Positions 1 to 11,889 of a stretch of DNA of 64,000 nt are shown here, in pieces. The stretch is from Antitrichia curtipendula (Eukaryota; Streptophyta; Bryopsida; Hypnales; Leucodontaceae): positions 11,862,981-11,926,980 of the forward strand of contig OX579640.1 in assembly GCA_951230915.1 (NCBI GenBank). The letters run 5' to 3'. The notes under the pieces are model-generated. The model saw only the letters and a list, made by a program, of their open reading frames with translations, searched no databases and was not told where the DNA came from. The translations under genes and the position numbers were made by a program. Positions within the stretch are counted from its first letter, which is position 1, and each line of letters starts with the position of its first letter.

Positions 1-322
1 AATGATCAAATTTAAAAAACTTGTATTCATATTTCAATCACAGAGGCTAAAGTAGATAGGATGAGTCTAAAAATATAAAATTAATTGTTGCCATATAAAA
101 GGCACATGTTTACATTTATCTTGGGAGTTGAGATAGCTTATTGGAGGACATGGGGAGCCTTACCAAGGACTTAGTTCCCACATTTATTTATGCCCATTAA
201 TGCCATAGTGAGAGCATTACTTGCTATTGTGGAGAACTTTAGCATGTGAAAAAGGTAAATTGTTTAGTACATCTTCACTTGTACGGTAAATGTTCATCAC
301 ATCAAATTTTTGATTCACTATT

Positions 323-600
323 TTAATTCCTAAAGGACCAACCAAACATGACTCCCCTTAGTGGACTCTCAAAAGTTCCAATGATAAGTATGATTTCAAT
401 TTTTGACATGTTTTTTTTTTATTTTTTTGATGATAGAAACTCATTAGCTTTTTAGGAGTATAATTTGTATTTCAATAATTGGTGTTCAAGAGCAAAAGTT
501 ATACCACTCAAAATTCAAAATGGAGGTCACTAAGTACCACAAAAAAAAAAATCACAGAACTTCAAAATAATATTTTTTAAATTTTCCAATATCAAGAAAG
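323..600 (+). mobile_element. Remnant of a TTAA-type element (left end)
   Basis: TTAA is followed by TTCCTAAAGGACC. The following 270 bp (ATTAGCTTTTTAGGAG, then CAAGAGCAAAAGTTAT) resembles the interior of the element at 12899-13635. I cannot find its right end; hAT-like MITEs lie just beyond. Confidence 0.55.
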
Positions 601-644
601 ATAGTTATACGATGACAAAAAAGGACTTCACCAGTTGTCTTCAC

Positions 645-773
645 CAGGGCTTTTTTTTTGGACTTGTGTCCCCCTTGTTGGCTTCACTGGAGAGGCCGGT
701 TTTTGGAGGGATGAAGCCAGATAGGTCAGATTTATGACAGTCTAGTGAAATTTCACCAAAAAAAAAAGCCCTG
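645..773. mobile_element. hAT-like MITE with CAGGG termini
   Basis: The element is 129 bp, starting CAGGGCTTTTTTTTTGG and ending in its complement ...GCCCTG. It is flanked by a perfect 8-bp duplication GTCTTCAC (637-644 and 774-781). CAGGG termini and 8-bp duplications are typical of hAT transposons. There is no coding capacity. Confidence 0.85.
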
Positions 774-919
774 GTCTTCACCAGTTGCGTGTCCAGAAGA
801 AATAGGGTTAGGGTTTAGGGTTCCAAGGTTTGAAGTTCTCTTCTCCTTCACAGTGTCAATATCATCATCGTTCAAACTTCTGCACTACACTACTTTCAAA
901 GGAGGCAGGCAATCACCAT

Positions 920-1213
920 CAGGGCTTATTTTTTTTGGCTTTCTAGTGCCAGATTGCACTAGAAAAAAAGAATTTGGCTAAAGAATGCCAAAAAATTGAA
1001 TTGTTTTCTGCCAAAAAACTTTGAATTACAACAAAATCTAGGATGAAATCACCAAATTGTAGATGAAAACAGAATTAGAGACATGTGGTATGTGCAAATG
1101 TGATATTTCCTATCCAATATTTGGATGAATGCTGAAATTTGGAGCACCAATATAATATCTTATATCGCCACCTTGACACTTCATAAAAAACAAAAAAAAA
1201 CAAAAAAGCCCTG
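920..1213. mobile_element. Second hAT-like MITE with CAGGG termini
   Basis: The element is 294 bp with termini CAGGGCTTATTTTTTTTGG and ...AAAAAAGCCCTG. The flanking 8-mers ATCACCAT (912-919) and ATCAGCAT (1214-1221) match at 7 of 8 bases. It shares its termini with the element at 645-773, but the interior differs. Confidence 0.75.
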
Positions 1214-1454
1214 ATCAGCATGCATTCAGGTGAGACAGACATCAGTTTTCTAAAAAATTCGCATCAACATTTCCACCATCAGTTTCTAGAAAATACACAC
1301 AAGCAGAATGACTCATTCAAGAATCAAGACTAGATTAGGTCAAAGTCCATATGCCACAACAGAATTTACCTGTCTGTCCAAAGAGGAGGAAAGATCTAAG
1401 AAGTTTGCAAATCAGCGAGAAACCAACAACACCAATTCCGACTTCTGAACAAAT

Positions 1455-1492
1455 GTTGTCCAAATCCAATGTTGTCCAAATCCAATGTTGTC
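1455..1492 (+). repeat. Short tandem duplication
   Basis: GTTGTCCAAATCCAAT occurs twice in succession with a period of about 18 bp, followed by a partial third GTTGTC. It is a local slippage-type repeat in AT-rich spacer. Confidence 0.8.
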
Positions 1493-1587
1493 AGTTGAGT
1501 CTCTGTGGAGGGATCAAAGCTTGGCATAAGTAAGTAGGAAAACATAAAATTTATATAAACATTATAATGCTCAGTCTACAGTTTACC

Positions 1588-1889
1588 TAAGAGCTGAAAC
1601 TGGATTTGGGGGGAGGCGAAGCTTCTTCAAATATTTTTCAGTAAATTTACCTTGAAAGACAAGTGGAATTGGCATCTAACCTAGGTCGTTTCATGTTTTT
1701 TGGAGCTTTGTGGAATTAGTTATGAAAATTTGAAGTTGAAATGGCATAGGGCTCTAAAATCGCCCACCTCCTAAAATGTACATTGCTTGTACATTACTGA
1801 AGGCTATGAAAAAATAATGTGTACACATAGTATACATTTGAGGATGTGAGTGGTTTTAGAGCTTGTGTGATTTTAGAGCCTGTTATCCT
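1588..1889 (+). mobile_element. TA-type MITE, AGGTAAC family, degraded left end
   Basis: Aligns with the complete copies at 10768-11094 and 39622-39953. Shared landmarks are AAGAGCTGAAACTG, TTTTTCAGTAAATTT, GGAGCTTTGTGGAATTAG, GGCATAGGGCTC and the terminal GAGCCTGTTA-CCT. The inner GTACATT...AATGT stretch is a fold-back. The left terminal repeat is eroded. Confidence 0.75.
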
Positions 1890-2031
1890 TACCTTCTCCA
1901 AACCATCTCAAGATTGGATAACTTTGTAGCAAGCAGGGGAAAACAAACACAATCCTTGTGAATTAGCAAGCAAAGGTAAGTGCTTGAACATGGAAACTTA
2001 CTAAGCTTACAAGGATGGCTGAAAAGGAGCT

Positions 2032-2581
2032 TTAACCCTAAAGCATTCTAATGTCCAATTGCTGGATGACGAACATATTGAAAGTCACTTTTAATTTGTG
2101 GAGGTACTCTATCAAGTTGTTGTCCTATCTAATGGTTGGATTTGGTGTTACTAGAGTACATTGTTTTTCTAAAATTACAAATTTAGAAGTGCGTCAAGTG
2201 GTTGACCAAGCCAAAATTGCATTGACTCTAGTTCAAAATTAGATTTGCATAAATAAGGCCATAGATTTAAAGAACAAAAAGAATTAAAAAAATCACCATA
2301 TCAAGAGAACCTCATTTCAAATCCATTCCAACAAATTTTACTCAAAGAATGACAATATTTTGCTTGTAATTGAATTTCAAAGGAATTTTAAAATTTTCCT
2401 TTCAAAATTTATAGAATTGGTAAATCTAACATTACGGTAAGATTGGTAAATCTAACCAAAACTCAAAGTCTGCATCTTTTATTTGTTCACCAATTCCAAA
2501 ATATGCATCCAAATAGTATTTTATGATGATTTTTTTTCAAATCGTCAATTTTGGAGAAGACTCTAGACATTTAAGGGTTAA
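2032..2581 (+). mobile_element. TTAA-type element, diverged subfamily
   Basis: TTAA (2032-2035) is followed by CCCTAAAGCATTC, and the right end reads TTTAAGGG followed by TTAA. The interior is an inverted relative of 11890-12479; shared words include AGTGGTTGACCAA and TTGCTTGTAATTG (reverse-complemented there). No transposase is visible. Confidence 0.7.
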
Positions 2582-3840
2582 AGTTTTAAATTCCAGAGGC
2601 TTATATGTTGCTTCTCTTACACTTTGGTTAGTTGCATTTGAACCCTTTCTATCAAAAATGTGGTTCAATCAAATTAACTCTTAAAGTAAGCTTAATTATA
2701 TCCTTGTACTAGAAAATCAAGCACAAGAGCATAGAAAGACAATTGTCAGGTCTAGAAATTGCATCAATAATGCCTTCCAATTCTTGCAATTTAGAATAGT
2801 ATTTGGTGGCAAGGGAGAGCACCAAATAAAACTCCTTGGTGCCTTCCTATAGTCCTATGGTTCCAAGAACCACCATTCCACTAGTATTCAAATAATGAAA
2901 ACTATAGCTTACATCTTTTTGTGCTATTACTAGTAACTCGAGGAAGAAAACAAAAAATAAAACCTCTTTTTAAGGGCTGGTATAATTTAAAACTCTATTA
3001 GTCCATCAAATTTTGTGTATGTGATCATTCTTGATACTCTTTAAAGTGGTTTATTTTTTAGAGAAAAAACCCTCAAAATTGATAGCTACACAAATGACTA
3101 AATCATTGTGGATAAACACCTAGATCAATTATAGTAGTGAGCTCATCAAATATTATAGTAGGAAGTTGTGAAGCAATTAATAATGAATAAGTTTTTCTTC
3201 AAAACATATCCCTTGAGGAAATTCCAATGATTTTTCTACATCTATTCTATAAGGAAGTTGTGAAGTCAATTCCTAATGAGTAAGTTTCTTTTCCTAATAT
3301 TAGGAATTTTTCTCTACAAACAAGTTATGTGGTGAAGTCTCTTTCCATTGATTGAAAATTTTCTTCCCTTGGTATTCCATAAAGAATATGTGACCTCAAC
3401 CCTAAGAGCCTCCCCACCAATTCTTCATTGTTTCTATCTTCAACTAGATGAAAGGAGAGCAAATGTGGGATACGGACTATTCTTCTCCACCAATGTTGCT
3501 CAATAAATTATCACCATATTATAACAATTGGTATTAGTGGTTGGCTTGAATATATTATTAATATACAAAAAGGTGATTTCAAGTTCTATATATATGCTCC
3601 CTTGTATTGAATTGGATCTTGCCTCCTCTAATTTTTCAAGGATGTAGGACTGCAATAGAGAGTTTCTTCCCTATCTGGATGAAATATTTGGATAAAGGCA
3701 TTTTGTTTCCTTCCAAATTTATTGGGAAGTCAATTTCAAATGAAGAAATCTCTCATGTATTGGTAATCCACAAGGAAGTTTTGAAGTCCACCCCTAAAGA
3801 TTGAATTTCTTTCCCATGACACAGTCAATAAAGCAACAAG
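2582..3840. other. AT-rich spacer, no feature recognised
   Basis: I see no conserved reading frame and no terminal-repeat pair here. The phrase AGGAAGTTGTGAAG recurs loosely (about 3162, 3250 and 3775), suggesting an old local duplication too degraded to delimit. Confidence 0.4.
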
Positions 3841-4140
3841 TCCTAAAAGCGCATATGCTCTAAAATTTGCCCACCTCCTCAAATGTAAACTATTTGTACA
3901 TGTTGTTTTTTAGTAGCCTTCAAAAATATACAAACAATGTACATTTGAGGAGGTGGGCAATTTTAGAGCCCTATGTGCCATTTGAACTTTAAAACTTCAT
4001 AACTAATTCCACAAAGCTCCAAAAAATGTGAAACGCCACTTGGTTTAGATGCCAATTCCACTTGTCTTTTAAGGAAAATTTACTGAAAAATATTTGAAGA
4101 AACTTCACCTCCCAAAAAATTCAGTTTCAGCTCTTAGGTG
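3841..4140 (-). mobile_element. TA-type MITE, AGGTAAC family, inverted copy lacking termini
   Basis: The reverse complement matches the family at 10768-11094: CAGCTCTTAGGTGG, TTTACTGAAAAATATTT and GCTCCAAAAAATGTGAAA. An internal palindrome GCCCACCTCCTCAAATGTA ... TACATTTGAGGAGGTGGGC is well preserved. Terminal AGGTAAC is not seen. Confidence 0.75.
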
Positions 4141-4379
4141 GATGATTTATGGACCTCCTAATTTATTGCTGAATCTCCGTCTTGTCAAACCTAGCCTCCA
4201 TTCCCATGGAGATAATACGGTAAACCAGCCCATTGTGGTCAGATGTCTCATAGTGGACACCTCATGCCCCCATGATGGTTTTTTCAGACCACAATCCAAA
4301 TCTAACCAGACACCTATAGAGTAATTAGTGGCCTTATTAGGAACATCCAACTTTTCTAGTGTAATTCATTGTAGGAAGT

Positions 4380-4807
4380 GACTTTTCATGACATTCCACA
4401 TTAGAAATGATTGTAACCACTTTAGGTGATTAAGATGAGCATATTGGATACACTTTTTATTGGTTATGGGGGGCAGCCTGTAGACCATATTGGGAAGATC
4501 ACTTCAGAAATACATAACTAATTCACACTTTGTCTGAAAAATAAAATTTCAACTGCTCTCACTATTTCTCAAACTTATCTTTCTGTGGAAAAAAATTTGA
4601 AAATTTTCAACAATGGCATGAGGGCAGACTCCAAATTCTGACCACAATGGGCTGTTTTGCCTTAATACTAAACTCAACTTCGTCTGCCCTAACTTTAAAA
4701 GTGACGGCAAAGGCAAACACAACGAGCCGGGAAAGGCAAGGAAAGTAAAGGAAGGAGACGATCGGGGAGCCTCACACCCGAATTCTTCCCCCATTCCCGA
4801 GCTCACC
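4380..4807 (+). promoter_or_regulatory. Upstream region and leader of the FNR-like gene
   Basis: The DNA shifts from AT-rich repeat sequence to GC-richer sequence from about 4680 and leads into the ATG at 4808. A purine-rich leader (AAGG/GGAA runs, about 4725-4765) precedes the start. I see no convincing TATA box at the expected distance. Where transcription starts is unknown. Confidence 0.35.
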
Positions 4808-7653
4808 ATGGCCGCCGTAGCTGTCACCTCCTCCGGCCTGCTCGTGTGCTCCGCGGCGCAGCAGCGCCTGGACCGACACCGCTCCTCGGCCATGTTGATG
4901 AGCACCAGCAGTCGGGTGGCGCTCGTGGGCAGCCAGAGCATGGGTTTGCTGCGGCGCCTCAGGGTTCCGGAGCTCGGGCGCTCGGGTTGCTGCAGCGCAC
5001 AGCCGACGCGCCAGCAGTCTGCGGCGGTGCGGGCCGTCTGGAAGCAGGAGATGCTGTGGGCTGAGGCGCCCGTGGCGGGTGTCGGACTGGCCTGTGAGGA
5101 GCATTACCACTTCGTGTTGGACATCAGCGGCAATCGGGAGTTGATGGAAGGGCACACTAAAGCGGGCCAGTTCGTACAGGTGAAGGCCTAAACCCTAGTC
5201 GAGGATGCTTTGATTTCCGTGTCAGATTGCGCTCGAAACTGAATTGGTGAGCTTGGTTGTTCTATATGGTCATTGGCCCATTAGAGGATGGTAGTGCAGG
5301 TAAGCTTTTTAGAACGAAGAGAGTTTTGGTGTCAATTCGTATTTCGTAGCTCTGGGAATTGAAACTTTGAGTGAGGAATGGTAGGGATAGCCTTGAAAGC
5401 AACGCCAGGGTCGATGCCCGTAATCTCGAATACGAATGGTGGAGAAATTTGAGCTCCAATATACTTGTATGGAGTTGCTTTTCATAGCGACGAGCGTTTT
5501 GGTGTCAATTCGTATTTCGTAGCTCTGGGAACTGAAGCTTTGAATGAGGGATGTTAGATATAGCCTTGAAAGCAACGAAAGGGGCGATTCTCGGAATCTG
5601 TTTCACATAAATTTGAACTCCGATATGCTTGTATGGTGAGATAGCTCATTAGAGGACTGATGAGAGCACTGCAATATTGTGTTTTTTTGAAGGCACGATG
5701 TGTTCATTGTCCCGGTAGTGCACTTCAATGAGATAATTGTCCTGTCAGTTTCGGTTCATGTATCTATTTTTTCAATTGCTTTTTAGAACGAGGAGCTGCG
5801 TTTTGGTGTCAGTTCTTATTTTCCATGGCTCTGGACTTGACACTTCGAATAAGGGATGGTTATGGATATCCTTGAAAGCAACGACAGACTCAATGCTAGT
5901 AAACTCTTGCACGAATAGTGGGCTAATGTCATCCCGAATATACATGTATGGAGAGATGATTTATTGAACCACAGATGAGGGTGCTGCAAAGTTGGATTTT
6001 TTAAAGTCCTATATGCTAGTATCCGGTTAAGGACGTGGGTCAATTAATTATAATTTCTGCAGTGTTGTTTGGGCTAGTTTTTACCATAGAGGTCCTGGTG
6101 GAGGAAACTCAGCATAGTATAGGGTTTTTTCTTGCCTTCCTCGTAAATCACAGCGTAGGAATAGGGTTTTGGGTAAGCTCAGAATGTCTGCACATTCTGC
6201 CCTAGGGGCTCCTTGTGGATTAATCTCGATGACCTTTCTTTTTACTAAATACGCTAGGGTCCTCTATGCTTCCGGCAGGACTTCGTTTCCTTGAATATCT
6301 TGTAGAATGCTGGGTCTGCACGGCGGGTCTTCTACACTACTCCTGTCTCCTTGTTTGCTGATACATGGAGTTGTTGGTGCAGATTAAAATCGGCAACAGC
6401 AAGCCTGCATTTCTCGCCATTGCTTCTGCCCCCAAGGTAGCAGCCTCCGGGTCAATGGAGTTTTTGATCAAGGCCGTTGAGGGCACCACAGCTGGTACTT
6501 TGTGCAACTTAGGAAAAGGTGACAAGGTAGAGCTTAGCCAGGTGATGGGGAGTGGCTTTCGCATGGATCAGGTTGCACCTCCCGGAGACTATCCCACGGT
6601 TCTACTCTTCGCCACTGGTTCTGGAATTAGGTGGGTAAATACTAAATCTTGTGTGAAGCCCTCTCACTGTGGTCTATGTTATGCATTTAGTAGACTATTA
6701 AGGTATGAACACGTTTAATTCTAACCATGGTTCGTGCTTCATGACAGTCCAATTCGCTCGCTATTGGAGGCTGGGTTTAATGCCAACAAACGAAAGGATG
6801 TGCGTCTTTACTATGGTGCTCGCAACTTAGATCGGATGTCTTATCAGGTATTGCAAAGTGTCGTCACATGAAATTTAGTTGCTTCTTGTTTGGAATCAAT
6901 AAAATAGTGCTTAACACCATTTCCTTCCCTGATGTGCCGCACTGAATGTCTAGTTCAATTGATAGTATGTTTGACTACTTATCATAGCCTGCAAGTGATT
7001 TTGATGATATCAGTGTTTTGCATGTACAGGATAGATTTAAGGACTGGGAGGCATCAGGTGTTCAAATTGTGCCTGTATTGTCTCAGCCCGATGCTTTTTG
7101 GAATGGTGCTCAAGGATACGTCCAGGTAAAGTATTGTCATTAAGAATTGTGGGCGCTTATGCGATTGAAGTCATTCGGAATGTTTATGCCGTGCACTGTG
7201 TTCTGTGGCTGACGCGGATATATGCCTGCGTAATTTTTTCAGATATTTGTCCTCAATTAGTACCTGCTATTCAGGTGGCTTTTTGAACATGTTCATCTAA
7301 CGGCTGGTGTGAGCATGCATTTTAATTATTGGGTTGGATTGTTTTGTGATGGTTCCCAGGCAGCATTTTCAGATAATAAGGGAGTCATAGTTGGGTCTCA
7401 AACTGGAGCAGTGTTGTGTGGACACAAACAAATGACACTGGTATGCTGATTAGTTTTTAAGAGTATGAGAAAATATTATGTTAAAAGGTTGTTGAATGGT
7501 TCTCAAGATCTTCTATTTGTTCGTTATACAGTATCTAGTTCCCTTTTGAATACACGGCATGGGATTCATTCTGTGCAATGTTCTGAACAGGATGTGACTG
7601 ACTTGCTTCTGGCCGATGGGGTACTGAAGGATAAAATTCTGCTGAACTTTTGA
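4808..7653 (+). CDS. Plastid FNR-like oxidoreductase, fruit protein pKIWI502 family (6 exons)
   Basis: Exons read as 4808-5179, 6383-6630, 6748-6847, 7030-7125, 7360-7440 and 7591-7653. All junctions are GT-AG with matching phases and give 319 residues, close to the roughly 320 residues usual for plant pKIWI502 proteins. Residues 1 to about 65 are rich in Ala, Ser and Arg with few acidic residues, as in a chloroplast transit peptide. An FAD-binding-like domain follows (GQFVQ, then KPAFLAIASAP). The NAD(P)-binding half has ATGSGISPIRSL near residue 201, DVRLYYGARN near 224 and GAVLCGHKQMT near 288; the protein ends KILLNF. The family resembles ferredoxin-NADP reductase, but its physiological substrate is not known to me, so flavin-dependent electron transfer in the plastid is inferred. 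The start lies in a GC-rich patch and is the first ATG in frame with the transit peptide. Intron 1 (1.2 kb) holds an internal repeat. Confidence 0.92.
5230..6000 (+). repeat. Degenerate tandem repeat inside intron 1 of the FNR-like gene
   Basis: Three copies share the core TTTTGGTGTCA-TTC-TATTT, at about 5323, 5496 and 5800. Each is followed by a GCTCTGG-A stretch, a CTTGAAAGCAACG stretch and a TATGGxGAGAT tail with ATT-AGAGGA. The spacing is about 173 bp, then about 304 bp where extra sequence intervenes (about 5680-5780). A tail of a further copy precedes the first at about 5255-5300. No coding potential is needed to explain it. Confidence 0.8.
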
Positions 7654-9051
7654 GACACTTGGGTTCCAAGGTAAGGAATTTAAAACAGCTTCTGTTTGCT
7701 ACTTTGTGTGTGCTTGTAATTTGACTTTTGAGTCCAACTTTTGTACCTGTATCCCAGTGATGACAATTTTAGTAATCCGAAGCATGCACAGCTGAACCAC
7801 GCTGCATTGCTCCCTTCCTTATGTCAATGAGGCTTGGTGAAGCGGTTCAGATGGTTTATGCTGTCTGTGAGTGCATGTGGATTCCAGGCATTGACCAACT
7901 GAGGGGATTGTTAATGTGATTAATTTATATAAAACTAGCCTCGTAAATGTCTCAATTTATCCATGTAGCTATGTATGACAATTATGGAGTAAAGGGCCTT
8001 TTTGGAGTTCGTGAAGTTCAATAGTCATATTATCTTTAGAGTTAGCTGCTTATAATTAACTTAATCGACTTTCACTTGACTTTTAGAGAGATTTCTACAA
8101 TTGAGTTACCTTAAGCTGTGCATGGATGTTTTACCCCTTGCTCATTTATTTGTTAGTTCATTTTTTATAGCTTAGTCATTTACCAATGACTCTGTAGTGT
8201 AGCAGAAAGGTTTGCAGATGTGAAGATCAGAACACGAGTCTCTCTAGAACGGTCGGGAGCAATTATCATCATCTAGCAACCATGGAGGGATACTTTTTCC
8301 CAGTGAGTCTTCAACCCCTTTTTTGTGCGTCCTACGAGGTTACGAAAACCTGGTTTTTAATGTTGTATTCACTAATCTTGTACACGTATGAAGTTCAGTG
8401 ACCCGAAACAATTTACGACCAGTGCTGCTCCTTTCTTCATTGTCTTTGGAAGGGATAGTATTCGTATATCTTAACCTGCTATATTGATTTTTTTTTAAAA
8501 GCTTTCAAACTTGTACAAATATCCCTCAGCCTCTGGATACTTATTCGGCGCATTTTAGTTCAGACGACTTACGGTGTGGTAAAATTATGTTTTTGAAACT
8601 GAGTGGTGGTTGACTATGATGTTGCAATTGTTTGACGTACAGAATTGTGCTTTCAAATAACGGAGCTCCCAAGCAATTTACTTGGATTTAACTTCGTAAC
8701 TTACAACGATCCTTGTTTACGTGTGCAGAAGCTCGATCCTCATAAAAGAGCGACTGCATCAGCCGATCAAGCTCTGTGCACGTCTTTACTAACCTTGGAG
8801 ATTCGAGGTTAGCATACGTAGGTAGCGTAACATGTATTATTGATAAGTTGTATTTTACCTTAACAATACATCATTCTTTCACATCAAATGTAAGTTGATT
8901 TATATTTAATTTACAGAAATGCCTCCTGGTTGAGTATGTTATTCTGTATTGTGAGATTGTTCTGGAATCGATCATTCTTCTATTGCACATTTATTTCGCC
9001 TCATAATCATGAGCTAGACATCCAGTATTGCGCTACTGTGTTTGTGACCTA
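7654..9051. other. 3' flank of the FNR-like gene and spacer
   Basis: This region follows the stop codon at 7651-7653 and has moderate base composition without TTAA-type or hAT-like elements. It probably contains the 3' untranslated region. No conserved domain is readable in any frame, and the polyadenylation site cannot be fixed. Confidence 0.4.
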
Positions 9052-10530
9052 TTAACCCCTAAAGGACCAAGTGTCCGTTCGAATCTCGGGTAGGTTCCTA
9101 CAAAGTCATTTTTGGCCGGATGTTCATCTAATTTGGACACAATGTGTAAACATGTACCTCCTTTGTGAACAACTAATTTTTTTTTCAATTGGGTGCCTGG
9201 ATCAAAAGTTATGTGGGCCTAAACTTTTTGGTTGGGGTGGATTGTCCCTACGCTTGGCCTTACCAGGGGTGCATGTAAAAAAAAAGCCACCGATTTTGGG
9301 CCGTTCCAAGATATATTCTTGACTTCATTTAACAAATTTAGGGTCTCTGATCGCAAATATGAATTCAAAATTTGCAAAAAAAATCATGTGCGAAAAACAG
9401 GGTTTGCCTGCAGGGCCGAGCGAGGGGGTCAATCCACCCCAGCCAACTTTTGGGGCAGCTTGGGCAACTTGGAAATCTTTGGAGAATCTTTTGCAAAAAA
9501 GACCATCAAGTTTTGAAATTTGGCATGTATGTAATTAATAAAATATGAGATACAATTGTCCAAAAATAAATAAATTTTAGTTGTCAAATGACATTCTAAG
9601 AGGAGGCAAACTTTGTTAGCTATGTTGGGGTAGTTCCAATAAAAAACATTTTCTTCTAGCTTCAAGTTCTATTGTCTTGCAATCAGTGAAGTTAAAATTC
9701 TTGAAGTTTTTTTCACATATTCCAAATGTTTGTTTCTAATTTTTTACCATTTGGATTTCAAATAAAATATTCCCTCATTGCACGAAAAGAATGCTTAATG
9801 TATTAACCATTCACTTAACTTCCTTGGGTTGCAGGATGATTTAGAATAATTTAGACCCCATATTTTCTTCTAAATTTTTTTTAAGTGAACCTAATATCAT
9901 ATATTTATGAATGATCTAAACATTAGATGATTTTGGGGGGAGTCTAAAGGGCCGTTTCAGGCTTGTTCCCGGCGCTATTCCCTTGGCAGAAAAAGAATGG
10001 CCGCTCTCAGAAAAGAAAAAATTGAAAAAAGATAAAAAATAAAAAAAATCTTAAAATGGACAAACAAGATGAACAAATTGTTGTTGTTGTTTTTTGAAAA
10101 AAAATATAATTTTTGGATGACGTGGCAGTCGCGTGGCCACGTCACGTAGCTGCTGTGACACAGTTTTAGACAGTTTCAGAGTCTTGGAACCTGGGGAACT
10201 CGCAACCCTCCACAGGGTCTGAATAACATGTAATGATCTCATGTTCGTGTAGAGCAAAAAATTTACTCCAATTGAGCCCAAAGTCTGTTGACCCTGTTTT
10301 GTAGGATTGGAAAAAGTTTTTTTTCTCACTTCAAATGCTACAATCTTTTAGTTTGGACGGTGAAAAGGGCTGAAATTTTTTCCACACTTTGGTAAAATGC
10401 TTTACCTTAGTTTTATACGGTTGAAGTTCCAAGAAAAAATTATTCATTTATTTATTTTAAAAACATACCAAAAAGTTGCAGTTTTTGGAATGTCTCCCTG
10501 GAACACATACACACGTCCTTTAGGGGTTAA
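9052..10530 (+). mobile_element. TTAA-type element with a nested hAT-like MITE
   Basis: TTAA (9052-9055) then CCCCTAAAGGAC at the left; GTCCTTTAGGGG then TTAA (10527-10530) at the right, so 12 terminal bases match perfectly. It is about 1.48 kb including a 215-bp hAT-like insertion at 9230-9444. It contains no reading frame resembling a transposase. Confidence 0.82.
9230..9444. mobile_element. hAT-like MITE, GGCCGGGG family, nested in a TTAA-type element
   Basis: Starts GGTTGGGGTGGATTG and ends AATCCACCCCAGCC, with AACTTTTT (9222-9229) on the left and AACTTTTG (9445-9452) on the right: an 8-bp duplication with one mismatch. The interior shares AGGGGTGCATGTAAAAAAAA and ATATGAATTCAAAA with the copies at 36907, 49966 and 57861. 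Confidence 0.82.
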
Positions 10531-10767
10531 TGCTTAGAAAGCAAAGTTTTGATTCCGTTTCAACTACTAGAGAGGATGTGTTATCAGGTCTAGAGTCGTG
10601 CCATGTCTTTCGGTTGTTATGAATTGTTTCCATTATTGTAATGGATTTTTTCTGGGTGGGTCTTGTCTTATTATTTTTGAAAGATTCCAGTGCACTATAA
10701 ATATATATTATTTGAAATATTATATGAAAGAGTTATAAATTGCAGAAGTTCGAACTTTCTAAGTGTA

Positions 10768-11094
10768 AGGTAACAGGTCCAGAAATCGCCCACCTAAGAG
10801 CTGAAACTGAATTTGGGAAAGGCAAAAACTTCTCGAAATATTTTTCAGTAAATTTTCCTTGAAAGAGAAGTGCATTTGTCATCTAACCTAAGTCATTTCA
10901 TATTTTTTGGAGCTTTTTGAAATTAGTTATGATATTTTGAAGTTGAGCTGGCATAGGGCTCCAAAATCGTCCACCCCTGAAATGTACACCGTTTGTACAT
11001 CAGTGAAGGCTATGAAAAAACAGCATGTACAAATCGTGTACATTTTACAAGTGGGCGGTTCTTAGTGCCCAAACTATTCTTGAGCCTGTTACCT
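10768..11094 (+). mobile_element. TA-type MITE, AGGTAAC family, complete copy
   Basis: 327 bp starting AGGTAACAGGTCC and ending GAGCCTGTTACCT, flanked by TA on both sides (10766-10767 and 11095-11096). TA duplication is typical of Tc1/mariner-type elements. A second internal fold-back lies around AAATGTACACCGTTTGTACA ... GTGTACATTT. Confidence 0.82.
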
Positions 11095-11148
11095 TAAGCT
11101 CCCAACCATGAGCATGGGCTATTCTTCAATTGTGAGTGTCACATTTAT

Positions 11149-11151
<3 letters not shown>

Positions 11152-11183
<32 letters not shown>
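11152..11183. repeat. (TA)n microsatellite
   Basis: An uninterrupted run of about 15 TA units in spacer. Confidence 0.95.
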
Positions 11184-11186
<3 letters not shown>

Positions 11187-11889
11187 GAATTTATGACTAC
11201 AATAGCAATTGGTGGTGTTTTATTTTTTATTTTTTTAAAAGTCTCTGTTTGGGATGATTGTAAATGGATCACTTTTCAACCATTGAAAATAAACATTGTA
11301 CAAATGGTTTGTCTCTAACCAATTCTGAAAGTGGCTCTTAGTTTCACAAGAAAATTGTTGTTGTAGGTTTAGAATTTGAAATCTTAATTATGTAGAAATT
11401 TTGAGATCTTACATTACTTATTTATTGAAATTAACTTTGGAAAAAACAAAATAGTCAATTTTTTTCATTACAAAATCCTTCTACTTTAGTAGCATGATTT
11501 TATTACAAAGTATTACAAAAACATTTTGAGAATTTGTAAGCATAACTTTGGCCAAACATTTATAGAATTTGATGAAATTGTTGATGAATGAAATTGTTGA
11601 ATTTTGGTACAGAATGGTTGTATTTTGAGTTTGTTCATCTATATTTTGTTCTTTCAAACTATAGATGTTGGATGTTAAAGGTAAATAGTACGAATATAAA
11701 ATCTAGACTAGGATAATGAGTTGAAAACTTTTTTGGCTACTAAATTCAATGTGCCGTTGAGATTAGTGGAATAAAATGCACTTGTATTAAAAAAAGCCAT
11801 GTTATGATTTACACCATTTTCTGCAGTTATAGTTTCTGGAGGGAGAAAGGTAAAAATGTTGTGGTTTGACAGTATCTTTAACTTTGGCC

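Noticed and set aside
4549..5155. Overlapping open frames antisense to and out of frame with exon 1 of the FNR-like gene
   Set aside because: They are by-products of the GC-rich coding exon; the sense frame matches a known family.
9066..9090. GTTCGAATCTCGG resembling the B box of a tRNA promoter
   Set aside because: No cloverleaf can be formed around it. It lies in the end of a TTAA-type element.
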